From: Balneolaceae bacterium
GTDB lineage: Bacteria > Bacteroidota > Rhodothermia > Balneolales > Balneolaceae
DNA length: 14,555 nt
Assembly (NCBI GenBank): GCA_007126675.1
Contig: SLAU01000083.1
Span: forward strand, 1-14,555
Direction of reading: 5' to 3'
This document shows, one piece after another, positions 1 through 6,992 of the stretch. The stretch's first letter is position 1; each line of letters starts with the position of its first letter. Made by a program: the position numbers and the translations under genes. The notes below the pieces were generated by a model, which worked only from the letters and a program-made list of their open reading frames with translations, was not told the origin of the DNA and did not search any database.

Positions 1-786
1 ATTGCAAAAATCGAAAAACCGGAAGCAGTTGATGTAATTGATGAAATTATTGAAGAGGCAGACGGAGTAATGGTTGCGCGGGGTGATCTTGGTATCGAAA
101 TACCAAGTGAACACGTGCCGCTTGTTCAGAAAAAAATTATTGAAAGGTGCAGAGTAGCCGGAAAGCCGGTAATTACAGCTACTCAAATGCTCGACTCTAT
201 GATCAATAACCCACGTGCCACAAGGGCCGAAAGTTCTGATGTGGCAAACGCAGTGATGGATGGCACGGATGCAGTTATGCTTTCAGGTGAAACGGCCGCC
301 GGTAAATATCCTGAAGAGGCAGTAAGGGCTATGGATAAAATTATACGGTCGGTCGAAGGCAACTCCGATAAAATATATAACAGCCTTCAATACCGTAAAC
401 CGGACTGGAAGGAGAAACAGATTGTGGAATCGCTGGCTTATTCGTGCGTAACAATGGCAGAAAATGTGGATGCAAAAGCGATCAGCACCATCACTCATTC
501 CGGTAATACTGCCCGGCGTATTGCAAAATTCAGGCCCAGGGTGCCTATTGTTGCATTTACCGAAAGCAAACTGGTGCGGCGGCAGCTGAACCTTGTTTGG
601 GGTGTACAATCAGTTCGTGTTGATGAACTTTTTGATACGGATATCAGCGTAAAACTCATGGAGGATTATTTACATACTCACGGCCTCGTAAATAAAGGAG
701 ACCGGGTGATTATTGCAGCCGGTATGCCGCTTGCAAAACGAGGCAGAACCAATATGATAAAAGTTAGCTCAATCAAAGAATCGTAA
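1..786 (+). CDS. pyk: Pyruvate kinase, C-terminal part (5' end outside window)
   Basis: Converts phosphoenolpyruvate and ADP to pyruvate and ATP, the last step of glycolysis, in the cytosol. The reading frame is open from base 1; 261 residues are visible, roughly the second half of the usual 470-480. The visible part opens on the active-site signature IAKIEKPE, where K3, E5 and D29 (MVARGDLG) have the same spacing as E. coli PykF K220, E222 and D246. ITATQMLDSM and DGTDAVMLSGETAAGKYP follow, completing the barrel. The C-terminal domain runs from about residue 120 and includes the TARRIAKFRPRVPIVAFTES stretch. No truncation or frameshift is seen, and the stop is TAA. The next gene starts 37 bases downstream on the same strand with no terminator between them, so co-transcription is possible. 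Identity is secure; the allosteric type cannot be judged from the visible part. Confidence 0.97.
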   Translation: MAKIEKPEAVDVIDEIIEEADGVMVARGDLGIEIPSEHVPLVQKKIIERCRVAGKPVITATQMLDSMINNPRATRAESSDVANAVMDGTDAVMLSGETAAGKYPEEAVRAMDKIIRSVEGNSDKIYNSLQYRKPDWKEKQIVESLAYSCVTMAENVDAKAISTITHSGNTARRIAKFRPRVPIVAFTESKLVRRQLNLVWGVQSVRVDELFDTDISVKLMEDYLHTHGLVNKGDRVIIAAGMPLAKRGRTNMIKVSSIKES

Positions 787-795
787 ATACTGTTA

Positions 796-823
796 GTTAA
801 TCATATTCGTTGAATGAATTAAC
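796..823 (+). promoter_or_regulatory. Imperfect hairpin abutting the GTG start of the lipoprotein gene
   Basis: GTTAAT at 796-801 is complementary to ATTAAC at 818-823, and ATTC at 805-808 to GAAT at 812-815, leaving a 3-base loop and a small internal mismatch. The structure ends on the base before the GTG start at 824, and no purine-rich ribosome-binding site is seen. It could limit initiation, but this is read only from complementarity and the stem is AT-rich and weak. Confidence 0.3.
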
Positions 824-3568
824 GTGAAAAAGTTTCTGCAAATATCATTAGTTGTTTTACTTGTAGCTGCCTGCGGTACACCACTTGAACAACCACTCAG
901 GAATTTTAACGCATACTTTAACTCCTATTATAATCTTCAGAAATTATATGAAGATGGATATGATCAAAATCAAAGGCAGCTGCCGGATGTAAACCCGGAG
1001 ATTCCCATCAAAGTTTTCCCGTCTCCCACACGGGCCGGCCAGCAGGAATTTGAACTTGCTATCGAAACGGGCGCTTCTATCCTCCGGAATCATAGCGAAT
1101 CGAAGTATGTGGAACCATCGATCGAAATAATCGGAAAATCATTTTTTTACCGTTCCGAATATTTTTCAGCACTCGAAAAGTTTCAGGAATTACAGATGCT
1201 CACAACAGGTGAACTGGAACAGAGGGCAGTTTTTTGGAAGGGCAGAACATTGCTCGAAATGCAGTCGTACAATGAAGGGATTCGCTTTATCGAAGAGGAA
1301 CTCGAACTCACTGAAAACTGGCAGAGCGATCTGTATGCAAAAACAAATGTAGTTCTTGCGCAACTCTACGTTGCCCAGGAAAACTGGACGACCGCCCAAA
1401 GGTTGCTGAGAGAAAATATCTCTGATTTGCCAAAAAGAGATAAGCGCGATCGTGCGCACTTTTTACATGGCCAGATATTAGAACGGATGGGAGAACTGCA
1501 TGCGGCAAGAGACGCTTATGGACGGGTAAGATCTGCAAACCAGGACTATTCATTGGTTTATAATGCGAAACGGAAAGAAGCTGAAGTATCACGTCAGATT
1601 GGTGAATATGATTACGCTTATAACCTGTTCAACTCAATGTCGCGTGATGATAAGTTTTATGAAGAGAGAATAGATCTTCAATACGAACTTGCGCGCACGG
1701 TTCAATTAATGGGCCGGCCTGATGAAGCAATGAAAATGTATAATCAGATTTTATATAACAGATTTTATACACCAACGCCATTAACACGGACAAAAACTTT
1801 TTACGGAATTGCTGAAATTTACCGGTTTGATAAAGATGATTTTAGAATGGCTGCTGCCTATTACGATTCATCGGCATCAATAAATGTTAACAGAGACCGG
1901 CTGCCATCCGGTTTTAATGCCCGCGATCTTGCAAACTCGTTTGGAGAATACGCAAGGTACAGTACCGAAATAGCCGAAATGGATAGTCTGCTCTACCTTG
2001 GAAGACTTGAACCGGCTGAATTTGATTCGGTAATAGCGGAAATACAGAGGCAGAGACAGGAAGAAATAGAAAGAGAACTTCGGGAAAGGCAAAGAAGACA
2101 GTCACAAGTTGTGACTACTGATAATCTTCCCGAAGAAACCGCTGATGAAGCCCAATCAGCCGAATACGGTTTCTTAAATGTTCGTAACCCGATGAGGGTT
2201 ACCGATGCCAGTTTGCAGTTTCAGGCTATCTGGGGCGACCGCCCGCTTGCCGATAACTGGAGAAGAAGAGCTGATGTAAGAGGAACCAGATACGAACAGC
2301 TTGCCGAAGAGCAGGGTGAAGATGTGGTTGTAGCCGAAGATGGCTCAGTTATCGCAACCTCCCAGGCTGCAATCGATTTAAGTGAAATACCTTTTACAAA
2401 AGAGCAGCAGGATAGTTTGATAATACGTATGGAGAGCCGCTATTATCAACTTGGAAATGTTTTCTTTTTATCACTCAATATGCCCGATAGCGCTAAGGTT
2501 TACTACAAGCGTATTGCTGAAAATAATCTGAGTCCGGATTTGATTCCACGCTCACTTTACTCCCTTACCGAAATTGAAATGTTAGATGAAAATTTTGAGG
2601 AAGCTTATTATTGGGGAGAAAAACTTGTAAGTAATTATCCGAACTCAGTGTTTGCTCAACGCATAGCTGAAAGACTGGATTTGGAACTTGAATATGAATC
2701 TTCGGAGGATGAATTATTCGTCGAAAATCTGTTTTGGCAGTACCGGGGTCATTATGATGAAGACCCTGCAGAAAAAGCTGAAAAACTCCGGTTCCTTGCA
2801 GACAATGGTGCAAAGGAAGAGCAAAAGCCATTGATTTTATACGAAGTTGCTTTAGAGTATATGAAAGCTGCAAACCGTGAGCATTTTGATTCAGACCGAA
2901 CCGTGGAAAACTGGTTTAATACCCTTGAGTATTGGGACACCCAAAAAGCGGAATTCCGGGCTCTTCAGGATTCAGCCCAGGTGATGCTTGCAGATACAAC
3001 ACTGAGTGAGCAGGAGCATGAGTACTGGCAGACATATGCAGATTCATCATTCGCTGAGCCGGATTTAAGAGAATATTTTCCTTTCGAAGGCACTTATTGG
3101 GATAGCACCCGCGTAGTGCTTAATGAGATAGAAACACTTTACACATCAAGTTCAGTAATTCCAAAAGTGAGGGTATTGAGCCAGACTCTTGAACCCCCGG
3201 TTAAAGAAGAAGAACCTGAGCCGGAAGAAGAAATTGCTGAAGAGATAATACCCGAACATGAAGATGGTGAAATCCCCCGATGCACAGACGTAAGCCCGGA
3301 GCCGCGAATTGTGGGCGGATTAGACAGCTTTATGAACACCATTGTTTATCCTTCCTGGACCGAAAATGCCGATATGATGGGAGAGGTGTTGTATGAAATC
3401 AGAATCAGCGAAGACGGATCGGTTCTGGAGTATGAACAGGCAAGCAGACTCGACAGATCAGGCCTGCCCGAAGCTTTTGAGACGGCCATCCGCGACCACC
3501 TTCAATTCGAACCAGATTCTATAGAGAGAGAGCTAAGTTGTATAATCGCGTTCTGGTTTGAGTTTTAA
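824..3568 (+). CDS. PorW/SprE-like TPR lipoprotein with C-terminal TonB-like domain
   Basis: Predicted lipoprotein of 914 residues. The first 17 form a type II signal peptide with lipobox VAAC (lipidated Cys17). Gly at +2 gives no inner-membrane retention signal, so it is probably in the outer membrane facing the periplasm. NFNAYFNSYYN (27-37) is followed by helical TPR-type repeats to about residue 390, a charged coiled-coil-like stretch (about 400-428), the segment WGDRPLADNWRRR (470-482), and more TPR-like helices. I associate the N-terminal motif and the WG.R.L.DNWRR segment with the PorW/SprE family of type IX secretion and gliding lipoproteins in Bacteroidota (from memory). A Glu/Pro-rich linker (about 794-815) leads to a TonB_C-like domain (about 822-914: RIVGG, YPSW, GEVLYEIRISEDGSV, final FWFEF). 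The start is GTG at 824, because the in-frame ATG at 815 meets TAA two codons later. T9SS membership is inference; the TonB-like fusion is the odd feature. Confidence 0.8.
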   Translation: MKKFLQISLVVLLVAACGTPLEQPLRNFNAYFNSYYNLQKLYEDGYDQNQRQLPDVNPEIPIKVFPSPTRAGQQEFELAIETGASILRNHSESKYVEPSIEIIGKSFFYRSEYFSALEKFQELQMLTTGELEQRAVFWKGRTLLEMQSYNEGIRFIEEELELTENWQSDLYAKTNVVLAQLYVAQENWTTAQRLLRENISDLPKRDKRDRAHFLHGQILERMGELHAARDAYGRVRSANQDYSLVYNAKRKEAEVSRQIGEYDYAYNLFNSMSRDDKFYEERIDLQYELARTVQLMGRPDEAMKMYNQILYNRFYTPTPLTRTKTFYGIAEIYRFDKDDFRMAAAYYDSSASINVNRDRLPSGFNARDLANSFGEYARYSTEIAEMDSLLYLGRLEPAEFDSVIAEIQRQRQEEIERELRERQRRQSQVVTTDNLPEETADEAQSAEYGFLNVRNPMRVTDASLQFQAIWGDRPLADNWRRRADVRGTRYEQLAEEQGEDVVVAEDGSVIATSQAAIDLSEIPFTKEQQDSLIIRMESRYYQLGNVFFLSLNMPDSAKVYYKRIAENNLSPDLIPRSLYSLTEIEMLDENFEEAYYWGEKLVSNYPNSVFAQRIAERLDLELEYESSEDELFVENLFWQYRGHYDEDPAEKAEKLRFLADNGAKEEQKPLILYEVALEYMKAANREHFDSDRTVENWFNTLEYWDTQKAEFRALQDSAQVMLADTTLSEQEHEYWQTYADSSFAEPDLREYFPFEGTYWDSTRVVLNEIETLYTSSSVIPKVRVLSQTLEPPVKEEEPEPEEEIAEEIIPEHEDGEIPRCTDVSPEPRIVGGLDSFMNTIVYPSWTENADMMGEVLYEIRISEDGSVLEYEQASRLDRSGLPEAFETAIRDHLQFEPDSIERELSCIIAFWFEF

Positions 3569-3693
3569 ATAATTTCTTGAGGTGTAATCAATAAACCTGA
3601 AAAGTTTAAAAAAGCTCAATTATTTAATAAGATTCTTCGGCGTTGAATCATAAGTTATAGCTCTTAGCTAATTCTAAACTGCATATCTCTCTT

Positions 3694-3717
3694 GTACTTT
3701 TGAGCGTTCAAAAGTAC
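3694..3717. repeat. Perfect 10-bp hairpin of the TACTTTTG type
   Basis: GTACTTTTGA (3694-3703) and TCAAAAGTAC (3708-3717) are exact reverse complements around the loop GCGT. A near copy lies at 3855-3878 and a variant at 4291-4318. The context CTTGTACTTTTGAGCG is shared with the second copy. No T-run follows, so a rho-independent terminator is not the obvious reading. Confidence 0.8.
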
Positions 3718-3820
3718 CATATCAATAGCATCCCTTAAGGATGCGCGGTAATAGCGCGGCAATTTATTGCCGGGATAGATAGCGAAGCGATAAAAAATTA
3801 ATCCCGGAGGGATGGTACTT
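3712..3820. repeat. Nested inverted-repeat (cruciform-like) element, about 109 bp
   Basis: The outer arms AAGTACCAT (3712-3720) and ATGGTACTT (3812-3820) are exact reverse complements. CATCCCT (3729-3735) matches AGGGATG (3808-3814), and CCGGGAT (3770-3776) matches ATCCCGG (3801-3807). Two small local hairpins lie inside: GCATCC/GGATGC (3728-3744) and GGCAAT/ATTGCC (3758-3771). Several of these pairings compete with one another. It has no coding potential and looks like a MITE or REP-type element. Confidence 0.65.
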
Positions 3821-3854
3821 GCTCGTAGTTAGTTCTTAGCTGTTTATCTTTCTT

Positions 3855-4318
3855 GTACTTTTGAGCGACCAAAAGTACGAAAAGTCGCCGGCTTGCGAAA
3901 AAATGGCGAAGCTCTGCGACGCTCCGCTAAAAGAAAACGAAGCTCCATAACGCTTCCGGCTGCTATTAAACTCATCAGCGGAACGTTTTCTTTCTTAACG
4001 CTGCACTCTGCTTCGCTTTTGTCGCCATTTTTTCACGAGGCCGGAAGTATTTTTCTTTATCAAAACTCTAAATTTAAAATAGGAGTTAATCGGCCTCTGA
4101 TTCGTGGAGGCGATAAGCAGAGCGGTGCGACGGAGACGTTTTGATAAATCATACCGGTGAGGAATGGTTCGCTTGGGAAGTGAGAGATGGACCATTGATT
4201 TATCTGTCGAAGGAGAACCCCGCGATGGAGCCTGCCTGCGCTAAAGCTTCGGAAGGCAGGCCGGAGCAAATCAGCAGCCTTGAATTTTTGGTTACTTTTG
4301 TTTCAAGACAAAAGTAAC
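3855..4318. repeat. Hairpin-bounded non-coding element with a large internal palindrome
   Basis: The left end is a 9-bp hairpin (GTACTTTTG 3855-3863, CAAAAGTAC 3870-3878). The right end is a related 11-bp hairpin (GTTACTTTTGT 4291-4301, ACAAAAGTAAC 4308-4318). Inside, 3888-3909 and 4022-4044 are long imperfect inverted arms, both holding the exact 13-base match GAAAAAATGGCGA or its complement. A weaker inner pair (about 3925-3939 with 3984-4000) extends the palindrome, giving a foldable unit of roughly 157 bases. Between 4045 and 4290 there is also an 8-bp stem at 4230-4261. I recall similar hairpin-flanked blocks between genes in Bacteroidota, often mis-annotated as short proteins; that recollection is unverified. 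Confidence 0.6.
4230..4261. repeat. 8-bp stem with 16-base loop (GCCTGCCT/AGGCAGGC)
   Basis: GCCTGCCT (4230-4237) and AGGCAGGC (4254-4261) are exact reverse complements around a 16-base loop. It lies within the hairpin-bounded block, 30 bases before that block's right-hand hairpin. There is no T-run on either side, so it is not an evident terminator. Confidence 0.6.
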
Positions 4319-4440
4319 GATCTACTGGATTCAAACTAAGGATTTTGAATAAAAACTGATAGGTAATTCTATGTAGCTCTAATCTCATACGGAGTAGAAT
4401 TATAAATGATCTCCTGAAAGGAAAAAAATTATTCTGAAAA

Positions 4441-5538
4441 TTACTTCTCAGTCTTCCTTCCTTTTCTGATTTGATATATATGATCCAATCCCTCTTCCTC
4501 AAGATAATTGGAAATACCGGCATTGATCTTTTTTACAAGACCGGGGCCTTCATAAACCAGTCCCGTATAGATCTGAAGCAGATCGGCACCGGCTTTGAAC
4601 TTTTCTATCGCATCTTCCTCTGTAAAAATACCGCCTGCCCCAATAATTCGTTTATCACCTTTTGTGTATTCAAATACTTCGCGGATCATATCGGTGCTTT
4701 TTTCCCGAATGGCTCTTCCGCTCAGGCCGCCCTTACCAATGGATTCAATTTTCTTGCCGGATGTGTTCAACCCCACTCTTTCTGCTGAAGTATTAACAGC
4801 CACATAACCGCTTACTGCGTACGATTCGCACACATCCAGAAGTTCGTGTAACTGATTAACAGATACATCTGCCGAAAGCTTAATCAGTACAGGAGGATCA
4901 GAAGAATCACTGCCAATTTTCAGATATTCAAGAAGTTTGTCTAACTCACCGGCATCTTCAAATGTTTTCCCTTCTTCGGTATTGGGGCACGAAATATTGA
5001 TTGTGATATAATCGGCCAGATTTTTTGCAAGATCAAAACTGTATTTATAGTCCCGAAGCGCACCTTTACCGCCAATGGAGGGATCGTGGGTTTTGGCAAT
5101 ATTGATTCCCACCGGAATTTTGAACTTCTGCTTTTTTAAACGTTTAATGACAGTTTTAGCTCCGTCATTATTCAGTCCCATTCGATTAATTATCGAAAGA
5201 TCCTGCGGCAGCCTGAAACTTCTTGGCTTGGGATTGCCCGGACTCGCTTTAGCCGTTACACTTCCGATTTCCACAAACCCGAACCCAATAGCTTCCATCA
5301 ATTTTACAGAGGTGCCGTTTTTATCAAAACCGGCAGCAAGGCCAACCGGATTTCGAAAACTCAGGCCCCAGATCTTTTGTTTTAATGCAGGATCAGATGA
5401 CCTGAATATCTTGTCTGAAAAATTAACAACCCATTTTTTTTGACTCAGGTAAGCCGAAACTTTGAGTGTGGTTTCATGAGCATAGTCAGATGTTGTTCTG
5501 AAAATTACCGGCCGAACCAAAGTTTTATACAATCCCAT
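4441..5538 (-). CDS. pyrD: Dihydroorotate dehydrogenase, class 2 (quinone-type)
   Basis: Oxidises dihydroorotate to orotate in pyrimidine synthesis, with FMN as cofactor and electrons normally passed to quinone at the inner membrane. I take ATG at 5538 as the start (365 residues): MGLYKTLVRPVIF matches the usual amphipathic N-terminus of class 2 enzymes. An upstream in-frame TTG at 5556 would add six residues. Numbered from the TTG, class 2 hallmarks are AAGFDKNG (74-81), SVTAKASPGNPKPRSFRLP (99-117), NRMGLNNDG (124-132), GINIAKT (150-156), K226 in LIKLSAD, and the phosphate-binding GGLSG (276-280) and GAGGI (306-310). The catalytic-base position in NISCPNT is Cys190, where E. coli PyrD has Ser. 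The gene diverges from pabB and converges on the palindrome-rich gap. The reaction is well supported; the electron acceptor is inferred from overall architecture. Confidence 0.94.
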   Translation of the reverse strand: MGLYKTLVRPVIFRTTSDYAHETTLKVSAYLSQKKWVVNFSDKIFRSSDPALKQKIWGLSFRNPVGLAAGFDKNGTSVKLMEAIGFGFVEIGSVTAKASPGNPKPRSFRLPQDLSIINRMGLNNDGAKTVIKRLKKQKFKIPVGINIAKTHDPSIGGKGALRDYKYSFDLAKNLADYITINISCPNTEEGKTFEDAGELDKLLEYLKIGSDSSDPPVLIKLSADVSVNQLHELLDVCESYAVSGYVAVNTSAERVGLNTSGKKIESIGKGGLSGRAIREKSTDMIREVFEYTKGDKRIIGAGGIFTEEDAIEKFKAGADLLQIYTGLVYEGPGLVKKINAGISNYLEEEGLDHIYQIRKGRKTEK

Positions 5539-5556
5539 ATAAAAATTTTTCTGCAA

Positions 5557-5681
5557 TTTAAGAACTGAGGTTCTAAGATCGAAGTTTTCTTAAGATTAAA
5601 CTCCAGCCACTGAATTATATTTCAAATTGAATCAGGCACATTCCGTATGTTTGTGCCATATAAAACAGGTTAAGCTCAAAA
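5557..5681. promoter_or_regulatory. Divergent intergenic region between pyrD and pabB
   Basis: The 125 bases between the divergent pyrD and pabB genes must hold the promoters for both, but I cannot place -10/-33 elements with confidence. Two small inverted repeats are visible: AGAAC/GTTCT at 5561-5574 on the pyrD side, and GGCACA (5635-5640) with TGTGCC (5652-5657), ending 24 bases before the pabB ATG. The second has the dimension of an operator but could be chance. Confidence 0.45.
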
Positions 5682-6932
5682 ATGTCATCAGATAAAAATC
5701 TCACAGAACGGTTCTACCGGGCTTTAAAAAAGCGCTCAGAAACTGAAAATATGCCCGGAATTGTTATTCTTGAATCTCAGCTGGATGATCATCCCGAGTC
5801 GAAGGATACCTATATTGCGGCACTGCCCGAAAAAAAGATTTCTCTTTTTAGTGATAAAACCGGAGATAATACGTGGAATTTATTGGGCGATTTAATCAGG
5901 GATGATAACGGCTGGCTGTTCGGGTATCTCGGGTACGATTTGAAAAACAGTGTGTTTGACCGGCTTACATCAGAAAACAGAGTGCTGATCGATACTCCCG
6001 ATCTGTTTATGTTTTCTCCTTCTGTACTGATCAGAATAAGAGATGATGAGGCTGTATTTTTGAAAGGTGAACCTTTTGAGCCGCCGGTTCCGTCATACGC
6101 AAATGAATTTGAGATAAAAGGTTTGAAGCCGCTGATTACTCAGCAGGAATTCAAAAAAAATGTGGAACGGATTCAGCATCAAATCAAAGAAGGAGATTTT
6201 TATGAAATCAATTATACCTACCCAATAACAGCTCAGTTCAGCGGAGATAACTTTTCACTATTCCGAAAAATGAGCGATGTAAATCCTGTACCTTTTGCCG
6301 CATATATTGAGTTTGATGACACTGCAGTTTGCTCGGTTTCTCCTGAACGCTTTTTAAAAAAATCGGGCAATACGATCATGTCGGAGCCGATCAAGGGAAC
6401 CAGCGGCAGGTCGGGTTTACCCGAAGAGGATGAACAGCTGAAAAGCCAGCTCATGAATGAAAAGAACCGCGCTGAAAACCTGATGATTGTTGACCTGGTG
6501 CGGCACGATTTTGCACAGGTTTGTGAAACGGGATCGGTAAAGGTATCCAAGCTTTATGAGATACAAAGTTTTGATACGGTTCATCAATTGATATCGAGAG
6601 TTGAAGGCCGGTTATCAGAAAAATATAAATCTGTTGATGCACTAAGAGCCTGTTTTCCGATGGGTTCAATGACAGGCGCTCCCAAATACAGAGTGCTCAA
6701 AGAGATTGAGAAATATGAAATTTATAAACGGGGCGTTTATTCAGGAGCAATTGGATATATAACTCCTGATGATGATTTTGATTTTAATGTGGTGATCCGG
6801 TCTGCAATTGTTAAAAACAATAAGCTTGTATTTCCTGTTGGCGGGGCAATAACAAGTGACTCTGATCCGGATGATGAATGGAGAGAAACAGAGATTAAAA
6901 GCCGGGCTTTAACCGACGCTGCAAAAATGTGA
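5682..6932 (+). CDS. pabB: Aminodeoxychorismate synthase component I
   Basis: Makes 4-amino-4-deoxychorismate from chorismate with ammonia supplied by the PabA glutaminase, toward p-aminobenzoate and folate; cytosolic. The 416 residues comprise a short N-terminal domain and, from about residue 150, the chorismate-binding domain. K238 in PIKGT is the lysine that separates PabB from anthranilate synthase TrpE, which has Ala there. Other motifs are EINYT (175-179), SPERFL, the MIVDLVRHD stretch, and GSMTGAPK (328-335) followed by the RGVYSGAIGY region. The length is slightly below E. coli PabB (453). The ATG at 5682 has no strong ribosome-binding site, but no better start is near. Neither pabA nor pabC is adjacent. 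The AAA+ ATPase gene follows after 60 bases, or 12 if its earlier start is used. TrpE is the main alternative and the lysine argues against it. Confidence 0.92.
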   Translation: MSSDKNLTERFYRALKKRSETENMPGIVILESQLDDHPESKDTYIAALPEKKISLFSDKTGDNTWNLLGDLIRDDNGWLFGYLGYDLKNSVFDRLTSENRVLIDTPDLFMFSPSVLIRIRDDEAVFLKGEPFEPPVPSYANEFEIKGLKPLITQQEFKKNVERIQHQIKEGDFYEINYTYPITAQFSGDNFSLFRKMSDVNPVPFAAYIEFDDTAVCSVSPERFLKKSGNTIMSEPIKGTSGRSGLPEEDEQLKSQLMNEKNRAENLMIVDLVRHDFAQVCETGSVKVSKLYEIQSFDTVHQLISRVEGRLSEKYKSVDALRACFPMGSMTGAPKYRVLKEIEKYEIYKRGVYSGAIGYITPDDDFDFNVVIRSAIVKNNKLVFPVGGAITSDSDPDDEWRETEIKSRALTDAAKM

Positions 6933-6992
6933 TCATCGAATGAAATGATGCCGGCGTTGTTAAGGTTATCCAAACAAACAACAAAAACAGGC

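Larger units (their letters stand above)
3569..4440. other. Gene-poor intergenic region filled with palindromic elements
   Basis: About 870 bases separate the lipoprotein gene from the convergent pyrD gene. I see no credible protein gene: the open frames here are under 110 codons, have no recognisable domain, and lie across inverted repeats. The region holds a short hairpin (3694-3717), a nested inverted repeat (3712-3820), a hairpin-bounded block (3855-4318) and an 8-bp stem (4230-4261), each listed separately. The roughly 120 bases on each flank show nothing further that I can name. No clear T-rich terminator for either convergent gene was found. Confidence 0.75.

Noticed and set aside
3694..3717. 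Rho-independent terminator for the lipoprotein gene
   Set aside because: The stem is good, but the following sequence (CATATCAATAGC) has no T-run and the hairpin is 126 bases past the stop; the same hairpin recurs as a repeat.
3893..4144. Open frame of 83 codons on the plus strand, and overlapping minus-strand frames of 66-107 codons
   Set aside because: They cross the inverted arms of the palindromic element, are rich in Arg/Ser with no domain, and have no ribosome-binding site; they are best explained as chance frames in a repeat.
5539..5556. TTG start for pyrD at 5556
   Set aside because: ATG at 5538 gives the N-terminus expected for class 2 enzymes, and no ribosome-binding site favours the TTG; kept only as an alternative.
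5682..6932. Anthranilate synthase component I (TrpE) as the identity
   Set aside because: Lys238 in PIKGT is diagnostic of PabB, and no trp genes are nearby.
6945..6992. Earlier ATG (6945) for the AAA+ ATPase
   Set aside because: The 16 added residues have no family resemblance; the ATG at 6993 begins a more typical N-terminus. It cannot be excluded.
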